From CAKAHY01 sp963522175 (GTDB lineage: Bacteria; Bacillota; Clostridia; Lachnospirales; Lachnospiraceae), in NCBI GenBank assembly GCA_963522175.1, contig CAUQXC010000002.1:62001-126000 (forward strand): a DNA stretch of 64,000 nt, in the 5' to 3' direction. Position 1 is the first letter of the stretch; each line of letters begins with the position of its first letter. Both the position numbers and the translations under genes were made by a program. The notes beneath the pieces were generated by a model. The model searched no databases. It worked only from the letters and a program-made list of their open reading frames with translations, and was not told the origin of the DNA. Shown here piece after piece: positions 36,965-45,184 of the stretch.

Positions 36965-38428
36965 CTAGATATGCGAACTTTTCCTGTGCATATTGACTTT
37001 ATCCGCCTCCATATACTTCAAGTTGTCAAAAACACCTCTATCATCGGCTTTTCCTATAAGCAGATCTCTGTCTTTTTTAGCCTTCATGAAATCTTTATGA
37101 CTGCTCGGACCTCCGACGCAACCGCCTACGCAGGCCATTCCCTCTACAAAGTCTTCAGAAAGCTTACCTACCTTCATAAGCATCAATGCCTTTTTACAGT
37201 CATCAACTCCGTTGCATACGTTTACATTTATATCTATATCCTCTCCCTGTTCCTTCAAAGACTTAAGAACCGCCGCACTTACTCCGCCGCTGTTTCCGAA
37301 TTTTTTTCCGTAAACCGATCCTTGCTGTGTGCTTATGTTTTCGGATTCCAAAATAACTCCCTTTGCTCTCATAATGGATCTCACCTCCGAAAAGGTAAGC
37401 ACATAATCCGCATTATTCGATATTTTGCTGTCCTTTATTTCGTTCTTTTTCGCCACACAAGGACCTATAAACACGGTTACGGCATCTTTATTTCTATTTT
37501 TTACGGCTCTTGAAACTCCTACCATTGGGCTTGCGGTTGTAGACATATTGCCTTCCAATTCAGGATAATGCTTTCTTATAAGTTCAACAAACGCCGGACA
37601 GCAGGATGTGGTCATTTTTTTACCTTCCTTATAAGCCTCGGCCCATTCCGCCGCCTCGGCATAAGCCGTTAAATCTCCTCCCAAAGACAATTCTATCATA
37701 TCCTTAAAGCCGGTCTTTTTAAGGGCTGTTCTCCATGAATCCATAGTTATCTCCGGACCGAACTGCCCTTCCGCTGACGGTGCAATCATGGCATATACTT
37801 CTTTACCCTCTACAATGGCATTTATTACATTAACAACGGAAGTCTTTGAGCCTATAGCACCGAAAGGGCAACCATGTATACAGCGTCCGCATTGTATACA
37901 TTTTTGTTCATCTATGACACAAAGGTCATTCTCGTCCATAGTTATTGCTCCCACAGGGCAGGAGCGCTTACAAGGTCTTATTAAATCGGCAATAGCGTTA
38001 TATGGACATGCCTTTGCACACATTCCGCACTCCTTACATTTTTCGGGATCTATGTAGGTTCTTTGTTTACCCGAAGTAATGGCACCGAAATTACATGATT
38101 TTATACACGCTTTTCCTAAGCAGTTTTGACAGTTGTCGGTAACCGTAAATCTTTGAATCGGACATTCCTCACATGCGGAATCTATGACCTGAATAATATT
38201 ATCCGTATGCTTGTCTGTCGGGCACTTCCCTTCCGCAAGTCTCACTCTTTGGCGAATTACCTCTCTCTCTTTGTATATGCAACACCTGAATCTCGCATGC
38301 GGTCCGGGTATAAGCTTATAAGGAATTTCATCTCTTTTGTTTTCAAGCTCACCTGCAAAAGCCAGTTTTGCAACTTCATCCATAACCTTATGCTTAATGG
38401 ATATTACGGTTTCATCATTATGTATCAT
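36965..38428 (-). CDS. Monomeric [FeFe] hydrogenase, group B-like
   Basis: 487 residues from ATG at 38426-38428 (GAGGAAA upstream). The N-terminal half carries CX2CX2C-type [4Fe-4S] ligands in several ferredoxin-like motifs (CKECGMCAKACP, CIQCGRCIHGCP and an extra CQNCLGKACIKSC). The C-terminal H-cluster domain has TTSCCPAF, FIGPCVAKKNE and MACVGGCVGGP. These differ from the group A signatures (TSCxPGW, MPCxxKKxE) and fit group B. It may oxidise ferredoxin and evolve or sense H2. HydEFG maturases are not in the window. Confidence 0.85.
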   Translation of the reverse strand: MIHNDETVISIKHKVMDEVAKLAFAGELENKRDEIPYKLIPGPHARFRCCIYKEREVIRQRVRLAEGKCPTDKHTDNIIQVIDSACEECPIQRFTVTDNCQNCLGKACIKSCNFGAITSGKQRTYIDPEKCKECGMCAKACPYNAIADLIRPCKRSCPVGAITMDENDLCVIDEQKCIQCGRCIHGCPFGAIGSKTSVVNVINAIVEGKEVYAMIAPSAEGQFGPEITMDSWRTALKKTGFKDMIELSLGGDLTAYAEAAEWAEAYKEGKKMTTSCCPAFVELIRKHYPELEGNMSTTASPMVGVSRAVKNRNKDAVTVFIGPCVAKKNEIKDSKISNNADYVLTFSEVRSIMRAKGVILESENISTQQGSVYGKKFGNSGGVSAAVLKSLKEQGEDIDINVNVCNGVDDCKKALMLMKVGKLSEDFVEGMACVGGCVGGPSSHKDFMKAKKDRDLLIGKADDRGVFDNLKYMEADKVNMHRKSSHI

Positions 38429-38601
38429 TTTATTTCCTCTCATATAAAAACTTATATCCTATAATTAAAAAACTCAAATCCGACTGTTTGTCTTTTAATT
38501 ATCAATATGTTTAGAATTATATACTATGTAATCCTTCTTATCAATAACAAAATTCGTGATTTTTTGTTGTTTACTGTATACAAAATACATTTTTACTTTA
38601 C

Positions 38602-38630
38602 TTGAACTCAACTTATATATACGTTATACT
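38602..38630 (+). promoter_or_regulatory. Predicted promoter of the ABC-F operon
   Basis: TTGAAC (38602-38607), 17-bp spacer, TATACT (38625-38630). The expected start of transcription is near 38637. Confidence 0.75.
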
Positions 38631-38638
38631 ATTCTTTT

Positions 38639-38670
38639 AGGAAAGCATAATCGGCTTGCTTTTCCTTTTT
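38639..38670 (+). promoter_or_regulatory. Leader hairpin with T-run before the ABC-F gene
   Basis: AGGAAAGC pairs with GCTTTTCCT (one bulge) and is followed directly by TTTT, in the 5' leader of the ABC-F gene. It resembles an attenuator or a 5'-end hairpin. Confidence 0.4.
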
Positions 38671-38700
38671 ATAAAATTTTGTTTTTTAAAGGTGATAATT

Positions 38701-40620
38701 TTGATATTAAATACTGTAAACATTGACAAATCTTTCGGCGGTACCGATATTATAAAAGGTGCCGGCGTAGTTATAAACGAAAAAGAAAAAGTGGCAATAG
38801 TAGGACTTAACGGTGCGGGAAAAACCACATTTATGAAAATACTTGCCGGTATAGAAAAGCCCGACAGCGGCAGCGTAACTCTTGCAAAGGGTGCAAGACT
38901 TTCCTATCTGAGCCAGATAAACAACACGGATTCGGAACTCAGTATATTGGAGGAACTGACTACCGTCATAAAACCTATTTTGGATATGGAAAAAAGAATG
39001 CTTGAAATAAGCGAGGAAATGAAGCATAAAAGCGGAGAAGAACTCGAAAAGCTCTATGAAAGCTACTCTTCGCTCAGCCACAGCTTTGAACTTGCGGACG
39101 GCTATCACATAAAAAGCAAGCTTACCGGTGTCTTAAACGGTCTCGGCTTTTCAAAGGATGATTTCGGCAAAACCGTAAAAAACTTGTCCGGAGGGCAGAA
39201 AACCAGAGTTTTTCTGGCAAAAATACTTCTGGAAGAGCCGGATATCATCCTTCTTGACGAGCCTACAAACCACCTTGACCTTTTCAGTATAGAATGGCTT
39301 GAAAGCTATCTTTCAAACTACAAGGGAGCGGTTGTTATAGTAAGCCACGACAGGTATTTTCTCAATAAAATAGTGACAAAGGTAATAGATATTGAAAATA
39401 CCGCTGTAAACACCTATATAGGTAATTACAGCGATTTCTCAAAGAAAAAAGAAGCTCTTCGCTTTGCAAGACTTAAGGAATATGAGAAACAGCAGGAAGA
39501 AATAAAGCATCAGGAAGCCGTAATAGAAAAACTTAAGTCCTTTAATCGTGAAAAGTCTATAAAAAGAGCTGAAAGCAGAGAAAAAATGCTTGACAGGATT
39601 GAGCGTATAGAAAAGCCTGCCGATTTACGGGCGGATATGCATCTTACCTTCCAAACCGATATTCTCAGCGGAAATGATGTTTTAAGTGTGGTAAACCTAA
39701 GTAAAAGCTTTGATTCACAGCCTCTTTTTGAAAATCTGAACTTTGAGATCAAGCGTGGAGAGCATATAGCTATCATAGGGGAAAACGGAACCGGAAAAAC
39801 CACTATACTGAAAATAATAAACGGCTTTTTGGAAGCCGATACGGGAAGCGTAAGCTTCGGCTCCAATGTTTTTATGGCATATTACGACCAGGAGCAGCAG
39901 GTTTTACACGAAGAAAAAAGTATTTTCGACGAAATAAGCGATACTTATCCCGATATGAACAATACACGAATACGAAATCTTCTGGCAGCTTTTCTTTTCA
40001 TGGGGGATGACGTTTTCAAGAAAATAAGCAGCTTAAGCGGAGGAGAAAGGGCAAGGGTGAGTCTTGCAAAGCTTATGTTAAGCAAAGCCAATCTTCTCAT
40101 ACTGGATGAGCCTACCAACCATCTTGACATAGTAAGTAAAGAAATTCTTGAGAATGCCATAAGACTTTTTGAAGGCACCGTACTTTTCGTATCTCATGAC
40201 AGATATTTTATAAATCAAACGGCAACCGGTATACTCAACCTCAAAGATCAAAAGCTTCTTAAATACATAGGCAACTATGACTATTACATAGAAAAACGTG
40301 CCGATGTGGAAAAAGCGGCTTTTTCAGAGACTAAAAATGAAAAAGTCGAGACTACAGAGGAAACAAGCTCAAAAAAACAATGGCAGGCGGATAAAGAAGA
40401 ACAGGCAAGACTAAAAAAGCAGAAAAGGCTTTTGGAAAAATGCGAAAATGATATAGCCGATTTTGAAGCTAAGCTTGAGGCCGTAAATAACGAGTTCTTA
40501 AAGCCTGAGGTTCAAACCGATTTGCCTAAGCTTTTAAGTTTACAAAAGGAAAAGGAGGAATACGAGGCTAAGCTTGCCGATTTGTACGATACTTGGGAAG
40601 AACTGGCTTCTGTGGAATAA
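38701..40620 (+). CDS. ABC-F family ATPase (ribosome-associated)
   Basis: 639 residues from a TTG start at 38701 with AAGGTGA upstream; the resulting N-terminus ILNTVNIDKSFGG matches relatives. It has two ABC domains, Walker A GLNGAGKTT and GENGTGKTT, signatures LSGGQKTR and LSGGERAR, and Walker B motifs ILLDEPTNHLD and LILDEPTNHLD. A linker joins them, and a C-terminal coiled coil (residues ~550-639) resembles Uup/YfmR-type. No membrane segments. Such proteins act on the ribosome, in translation of difficult sequences or antibiotic protection; which applies is unknown. Confidence 0.9.
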   Translation: MILNTVNIDKSFGGTDIIKGAGVVINEKEKVAIVGLNGAGKTTFMKILAGIEKPDSGSVTLAKGARLSYLSQINNTDSELSILEELTTVIKPILDMEKRMLEISEEMKHKSGEELEKLYESYSSLSHSFELADGYHIKSKLTGVLNGLGFSKDDFGKTVKNLSGGQKTRVFLAKILLEEPDIILLDEPTNHLDLFSIEWLESYLSNYKGAVVIVSHDRYFLNKIVTKVIDIENTAVNTYIGNYSDFSKKKEALRFARLKEYEKQQEEIKHQEAVIEKLKSFNREKSIKRAESREKMLDRIERIEKPADLRADMHLTFQTDILSGNDVLSVVNLSKSFDSQPLFENLNFEIKRGEHIAIIGENGTGKTTILKIINGFLEADTGSVSFGSNVFMAYYDQEQQVLHEEKSIFDEISDTYPDMNNTRIRNLLAAFLFMGDDVFKKISSLSGGERARVSLAKLMLSKANLLILDEPTNHLDIVSKEILENAIRLFEGTVLFVSHDRYFINQTATGILNLKDQKLLKYIGNYDYYIEKRADVEKAAFSETKNEKVETTEETSSKKQWQADKEEQARLKKQKRLLEKCENDIADFEAKLEAVNNEFLKPEVQTDLPKLLSLQKEKEEYEAKLADLYDTWEELASVE

Positions 40621-40621
40621 T

Positions 40622-40810
40622 ATGAAAAGATTTTTTGCCATACTGGGTCTTATCTGCATTATACTGTGCGTTTTGGCCACGCTTACGGCGGCGATATTCG
40701 GAGCTCCTACGAAAGTTCTTTTTTTCTTTATCTTTCTCGACGTAGCCATACCGGCGGTCATATATGCCTGTATGCTCATTGATAAATATTTAAAAGCAAG
40801 GGATAAATAA
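40622..40810 (+). CDS. Small two-pass membrane protein
   Basis: 62 residues (MKRFFAILGLICIILC start) with two hydrophobic segments and a basic tail KYLKARDK. It begins 1 bp after the ABC-F stop with a weak ribosome binding site and is closed by a strong terminator, so it is probably the second gene of that operon. No family was recognised. Confidence 0.6.
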   Translation: MKRFFAILGLICIILCVLATLTAAIFGAPTKVLFFFIFLDVAIPAVIYACMLIDKYLKARDK

Positions 40811-40822
40811 ACCCTTGCTTTT
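40792..40822 (+). terminator. Rho-independent terminator of the ABC-F operon
   Basis: An 11-bp stem (AAAAGCAAGGG/CCCTTGCTTTT) followed by T residues. It overlaps the end of the small membrane protein gene and can also serve the convergent exporter operon. Confidence 0.85.
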
Positions 40823-40829
40823 TATATAT

Positions 40830-42056
40830 TTATTCATATCTGAGTGCAATAATAGGATCTCTTTTTGCCGCCTTAAGTGCCGGATAAATTCCGAAAAATA
40901 TACCGACCAAAGCTGAAAAGCCTACGGCAAGAATTACTATGAGCGGCCTTATAACAACGCTTTGTTGCATTACCGCCCCCGCTATCAGTATAGCTCCGGA
41001 AGCGATGGCTGTACCTATGATTCCGCCTATAGCCGAAAGCACCGCGGATTCAATCAAAAACTGCGTTAAAATATCCCTTGTGGTTGCTCCGAGCGCCTTT
41101 CTTGTACCTATCTCCCTCGTTCTTTCCGTAACCGATACAAGCATAATATTCATAATACCTATACCGCCTACAATAAGAGAAATAGCCGCTATACCTCCCA
41201 TAGCTATGGAAACGGCACCTAAAAATCCGTCTACCTGAGCCATTTCATTGCCGGCGGAATAAAGATAAAAGTCCTCTTTTGTTCTACCCTTAGTTCTTGC
41301 CACATACTCAATAAAGCTCTCATTAAATCTTTTAAGTGTTTCACCGCTGAAATTTTTATTTGCAAATATTCTCAAGCCGGCAAACATATTATACTGCGAT
41401 TCTATAAACAAACTTGTCGGTACATAGGTCTTTAAATCCTGAGAATTTCCCATAAATACCTTTTGCAGAGGCGACATATTTTCATGATAAACGCCTATTA
41501 CGGTAAACTCTTGCAAAGCGCCGTTAAATTTTTCTCTAAAGGTTTTACCCACAACATCTTCTTTACCGAAAAGCTTTAGCGCGGCGGTATCCTCCACAAC
41601 AACCACATATTTTCTTGAGTCCACATCCTTTGAAGTAATAAAACGTCCGTATTTAATCTCCATGGTAGGCTGAAACTCCAAAATATTATAATCCACACCG
41701 GTCAGAGTAACCTTATTTATTCCGAGCTTCGTTTTTACTTCACTTGTCAGACTGCTGTTCGTATCCACATAAGCAAGATCCGTACCGAAAATCTTTTTAT
41801 ATTTTTCTATTTCTTCGTTTGTAAAATAATCTGTATCCCTTATTCCCGCCTCATCCTGTATATTCAAGTATACCATGGACTGAGTTGCGCCTACATTTTG
41901 ATATATGGTTGAAACCATCTGCCTTACTGTATCTCCTATAGAGGCTATTCCTATCACGGAGCCTATACCTATTATTATTCCGAGCATGGTAAGAAAGGAA
42001 CGCATTTTATTTGCAACAAGCGCAGACAAAGCCATTTTTAAGTTTTCAACAAACAT
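40830..42056 (-). CDS. MacB-type ABC transporter permease
   Basis: A 408-residue FtsX-like permease: one N-terminal membrane helix (NKMRSFLTMLGIIIGIGSV), a large extracytoplasmic MacB_PCD-type domain (residues ~45-270), and three C-terminal helices with TERTREIGTRKALGAT in the coupling loop. It works with the adjacent ATPase and membrane-fusion protein. Typical cargoes are antimicrobial peptides, macrolides or signalling molecules; this one is unknown. Confidence 0.9.
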   Translation of the reverse strand: MFVENLKMALSALVANKMRSFLTMLGIIIGIGSVIGIASIGDTVRQMVSTIYQNVGATQSMVYLNIQDEAGIRDTDYFTNEEIEKYKKIFGTDLAYVDTNSSLTSEVKTKLGINKVTLTGVDYNILEFQPTMEIKYGRFITSKDVDSRKYVVVVEDTAALKLFGKEDVVGKTFREKFNGALQEFTVIGVYHENMSPLQKVFMGNSQDLKTYVPTSLFIESQYNMFAGLRIFANKNFSGETLKRFNESFIEYVARTKGRTKEDFYLYSAGNEMAQVDGFLGAVSIAMGGIAAISLIVGGIGIMNIMLVSVTERTREIGTRKALGATTRDILTQFLIESAVLSAIGGIIGTAIASGAILIAGAVMQQSVVIRPLIVILAVGFSALVGIFFGIYPALKAAKRDPIIALRYE

Positions 42057-42070
42057 TAAGCTTAAACCTC

Positions 42071-42814
42071 CTAACTTTTTCTGTCACCCAAGCCTACATT
42101 TTCCCCGAAAGGAGTAGGGTTTTCATTTATCCTGTCACTTTGCAAAACTCCGTCTTTAAAGGTAAGTATTCTATGTGTATAAGCGGCTATGTTGTCTTCA
42201 TGCGTTACAACCACAACCGTAGAACCTTCCTTATGAAGCTTTGCAAAAAGCTCCATAATCTCTATTGAAGCCTGAGAGTCAAGGTTTCCCGTGGGCTCAT
42301 CCGCGAGTATAAGCGGCGGCTTGTTTGCAAGAGCTCTTGCTATTGCCACTCTTTGCCTCTGACCTCCCGAAAGCTCATTGGGCTCATGGTTTATCCTCTC
42401 CCCAAGCCCCACCATTTCAAGAAGTTCTATAGCTCTTTTCCTTCTTTTATCGGGCTTTATCTTAGCATAGGTCATAGGCACTTCAACATTTTTTTGTATA
42501 CTCATTCGACTTATAAGATTAAATGACTGAAATACAAAGCCTATTTTTTGATTTCTGACACGGCTTAACTCATCTCCGCTCATTTGTGCCACATCTATTC
42601 CGTCAAGATAATAATGTCCCAAAGTCGGTCTGTCAAGGCAACCGAGTATGTTGAGCAGAGTAGATTTACCGGAACCGGAATGTCCCATAATAGCAACAAA
42701 TTCACCGTGCTTAATACTGAGATTTATACGATTCAGTCCTAAAACCTTGATTGCTCCGGTGTCGTATATCTTGACCATGTCTTCAAGTTTAATTATATCC
42801 TTAGTTTCCGCCAT
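42071..42814 (-). CDS. MacB/LolD-type ABC transporter ATPase
   Basis: 247 residues. Walker A GHSGSGKST, Q-loop FQSFNLI, signature LSGGQRQRVAIARAL, Walker B LILADEPTGNLD. Two adjacent ATG codons exist (42817 and 42814); the second has better spacing to AAGG. It overlaps the end of the upstream fusion-protein gene and lies 14 bp before the permease gene. Confidence 0.9.
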   Translation of the reverse strand: MAETKDIIKLEDMVKIYDTGAIKVLGLNRINLSIKHGEFVAIMGHSGSGKSTLLNILGCLDRPTLGHYYLDGIDVAQMSGDELSRVRNQKIGFVFQSFNLISRMSIQKNVEVPMTYAKIKPDKRRKRAIELLEMVGLGERINHEPNELSGGQRQRVAIARALANKPPLILADEPTGNLDSQASIEIMELFAKLHKEGSTVVVVTHEDNIAAYTHRILTFKDGVLQSDRINENPTPFGENVGLGDRKS

Positions 42815-44225
42815 CATTTACCTTCTCTTCCGACGTTGCCTGTCCCTCAACACTTTGTCCTTGCTCCGCATTTGCGGCTTTCATGGCATCCATAGTACCG
42901 TAGTCGACTTCCATTCCCTCCATCAATGTAGGGTCATACTTTGATATATACCTTATTTCTTTTGAGGTATCCATGTCCTTTAAAGAGCTTTCCAAAAGCT
43001 CTATGTCAACCTCTCCTTCAATACCTGTTTCAACCTGAACAATTTTTACGGTTCCTTTTCCTTCTTCCGTTACTGTAATAAACTGCATAACACTGTTTCC
43101 GTTACCGTCATCACCTACCGCAGAAATAGGAACAACATAAACATCATCCTTTTCTTCACTTATAATGTTCGCCTTTGCACCTATTCCCGAAATAAGACCG
43201 CCTCTGTCCTTTATGCTGACTTTTACAGGTATAACTCTTTCAGATGAGGATGATGAACCTTCCTTAGGCTCTCCCGAAGGACTGATTTTCTCGACTCTAC
43301 CTTCCACCGTGTTTCCTTTACCGAGTATATCGGCGGATATAAGCACTCTTTGCCCCACTTTTACTTTTCCTATGCTGTATTCGCTTACAGCCAGATTAAG
43401 CTCAAGCTTATCAAGCTTTTCTATGGTTATAAGAGTAGGATTATTGTCTACAGCCTGGTCGGCAAAACGTCCGACTTTGGCGTATACTCTTGTTACCGTT
43501 CCGCTTATAGGAGCTATGAGAGTGGCATCTTGAAGCTGCTTTTCAAGTCTTTCAAGTTCAAGCTTGGCATTACTTATTTGTATATCGTAGGAGTCTCCCG
43601 GTGTGAGCTTTCCGTCTTTAAACTTGTACTGAGCCACATCGCTTTGTGCCTGATTAAGTGTACTTCTTGCCGCATCCAAATCCGACTGAGGCGCCACTCC
43701 TCCCGCCACAAGCTCGGCTTTTCTGTTGTAATCAAGCTGCGCCTGAGCAAGCGCCTGAGAAGCCTTTGCATAACCTATTTGATCGTTTTTCGCTTTTTCT
43801 TCCTTCTGTGCAACGGCAAGCTCATACTGACCTTTTGCCGTTTCCACCTTGCTTTGAAGCTCCTCGGTATCAATCTGCGCAAGAACCGTTTGCCCCTCTA
43901 CAACCTCATCGCCTTCTTTAACTCTTATTTCCGTTATCTTAGCATGTATACCCGAGGTTATGGTTACGCTGTCCGTTCCGCCCACAGGCCCCGTTACCGA
44001 TACCGAATCTTCTATATGTCCCTTTGAAAGAACCTCGCTGTCCACCGGCATAAGCATCTTCTTATTTCCGGTAAAAAGCCTTAGAATAAACACAATAACA
44101 ATAAGTGCAAGCACTACACCTATTGCTATCTTCGTTTTCTTACCCAATCTTTTTTTCTTTTTTGAACCCGTACTGTTTTGGTTCAATATATTTTTAACTT
44201 CATCGTCTATGCTGTTAGTCGACAT
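42801..44225 (-). CDS. HlyD/MacA-like efflux membrane-fusion protein
   Basis: A 474-residue protein: cytoplasmic N-terminus of ~30 residues, one membrane anchor (IAIGVVLALIVIVFIL), a lipoyl/barrel-sandwich domain split by a helical hairpin (residues ~120-215), and a beta-barrel domain. The C-terminal tail is low-complexity (QGQSVEGQATSEEK). It links to the MacB-type ATPase and permease. AAGGAGGAG precedes the ATG. Confidence 0.9.
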   Translation of the reverse strand: MSTNSIDDEVKNILNQNSTGSKKKKRLGKKTKIAIGVVLALIVIVFILRLFTGNKKMLMPVDSEVLSKGHIEDSVSVTGPVGGTDSVTITSGIHAKITEIRVKEGDEVVEGQTVLAQIDTEELQSKVETAKGQYELAVAQKEEKAKNDQIGYAKASQALAQAQLDYNRKAELVAGGVAPQSDLDAARSTLNQAQSDVAQYKFKDGKLTPGDSYDIQISNAKLELERLEKQLQDATLIAPISGTVTRVYAKVGRFADQAVDNNPTLITIEKLDKLELNLAVSEYSIGKVKVGQRVLISADILGKGNTVEGRVEKISPSGEPKEGSSSSSERVIPVKVSIKDRGGLISGIGAKANIISEEKDDVYVVPISAVGDDGNGNSVMQFITVTEEGKGTVKIVQVETGIEGEVDIELLESSLKDMDTSKEIRYISKYDPTLMEGMEVDYGTMDAMKAANAEQGQSVEGQATSEEKVNDGGN

Positions 44226-44301
44226 TTTTGTTCTCCTCCTTCGGTACCACTTGTTTTAAATATTTTAACTCCTATGAAATAAAATTAAAGTTAAGACTTT
44301 T

Positions 44302-45024
44302 TTACTCATCATTTGTAATGTCTCCGCTTCCTGTAAGGTCTATTTTATCTCCCATATAGGTCGATTGCGGCTTAAAAATACAATAAAATATATCTTTAGT
44401 TCTTGCCAGACTTTCTCTGAGCTCATTTTTCCACATTTTATTATAAATATAATGATCGGCGTTTACTCCGTAAGCATCAAGTCCCATTGCCCTGGCATCA
44501 TAAACTGCCCTTGAAAGATGGAAATTTTGCGTTACAACCAGTATCTTTTTCGCAGCGAAAACATTTTTTGCCCTATACATACTCTCATAAGTTGAAAAAC
44601 CGGCGTGATCCATAAATATATCTTCGGACGGCACTCCCTGACCTATAGCATAGGTCTTCATGGTATTAACCTCATCATAGTCTTCTCTTCCATGGTCTCC
44701 GCTCATCAAAAGCTTAGGACTTGCACCCTGCTTATAAAGCCCTATTCCCGTATCCACCCTGTCTTTTAACATCCATGACATTTTACCGTTTGACCAAACC
44801 AGACAACCCAGTACCAAGATACAGTCAAAATCTTCATCACTTACTTCAGAAGCGCTTAAAATATATTTTTTTGCACTTCCCACAACAATCATATTACAAA
44901 CAAAGAGTAGTGCAAGACAAAATGCACCCGTGGCAAACAAAGTCCTTAGTATGACTTTCCAAAGCTTAGGTTTTTGTTTTTTGCTTCCTTTATTTTTTTT
45001 ACTGAAAAATTTCTTTATAAACAA
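44302..45024 (-). CDS. YdcF/SanA-like DUF218 membrane protein
   Basis: 240 residues with an N-terminal basic stretch (KKNKGSKKQKPKLWK), a hydrophobic anchor, and a DUF218 domain starting DCILVLGCLVW, with SGDHGREDYDE and TQNFHLSRAVYDARAMG family motifs. The start is TTG at 45022-45024 with a strong AAGGAGGAAG site. Relatives affect envelope barrier function; the biochemical role is not established. Confidence 0.85.
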   Translation of the reverse strand: MFIKKFFSKKNKGSKKQKPKLWKVILRTLFATGAFCLALLFVCNMIVVGSAKKYILSASEVSDEDFDCILVLGCLVWSNGKMSWMLKDRVDTGIGLYKQGASPKLLMSGDHGREDYDEVNTMKTYAIGQGVPSEDIFMDHAGFSTYESMYRAKNVFAAKKILVVTQNFHLSRAVYDARAMGLDAYGVNADHYIYNKMWKNELRESLARTKDIFYCIFKPQSTYMGDKIDLTGSGDITNDE

Positions 45025-45149
45025 GCTTTCTTCCTCCTTGCCTGAAGTTCATGTATATTAACTTTATTGTCTTAAATTTTATCCCCGAAGTCAGTCTTTG
45101 TCAATAAAACTCGGACTTTGTTAAACAATTTTTAAGTCTTATGAAAAAA

Positions 45150-45175
45150 GACCATACCCCTTTCGAAGTATGGTC
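45150..45175 (-). terminator. Terminator of the surface-protein gene
   Basis: An 8-bp stem (GACCATAC/GTATGGTC) followed on the minus strand by six T, 10 bp after the stop codon. Confidence 0.85.
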
Positions 45176-45184
45176 ATATTTTTT

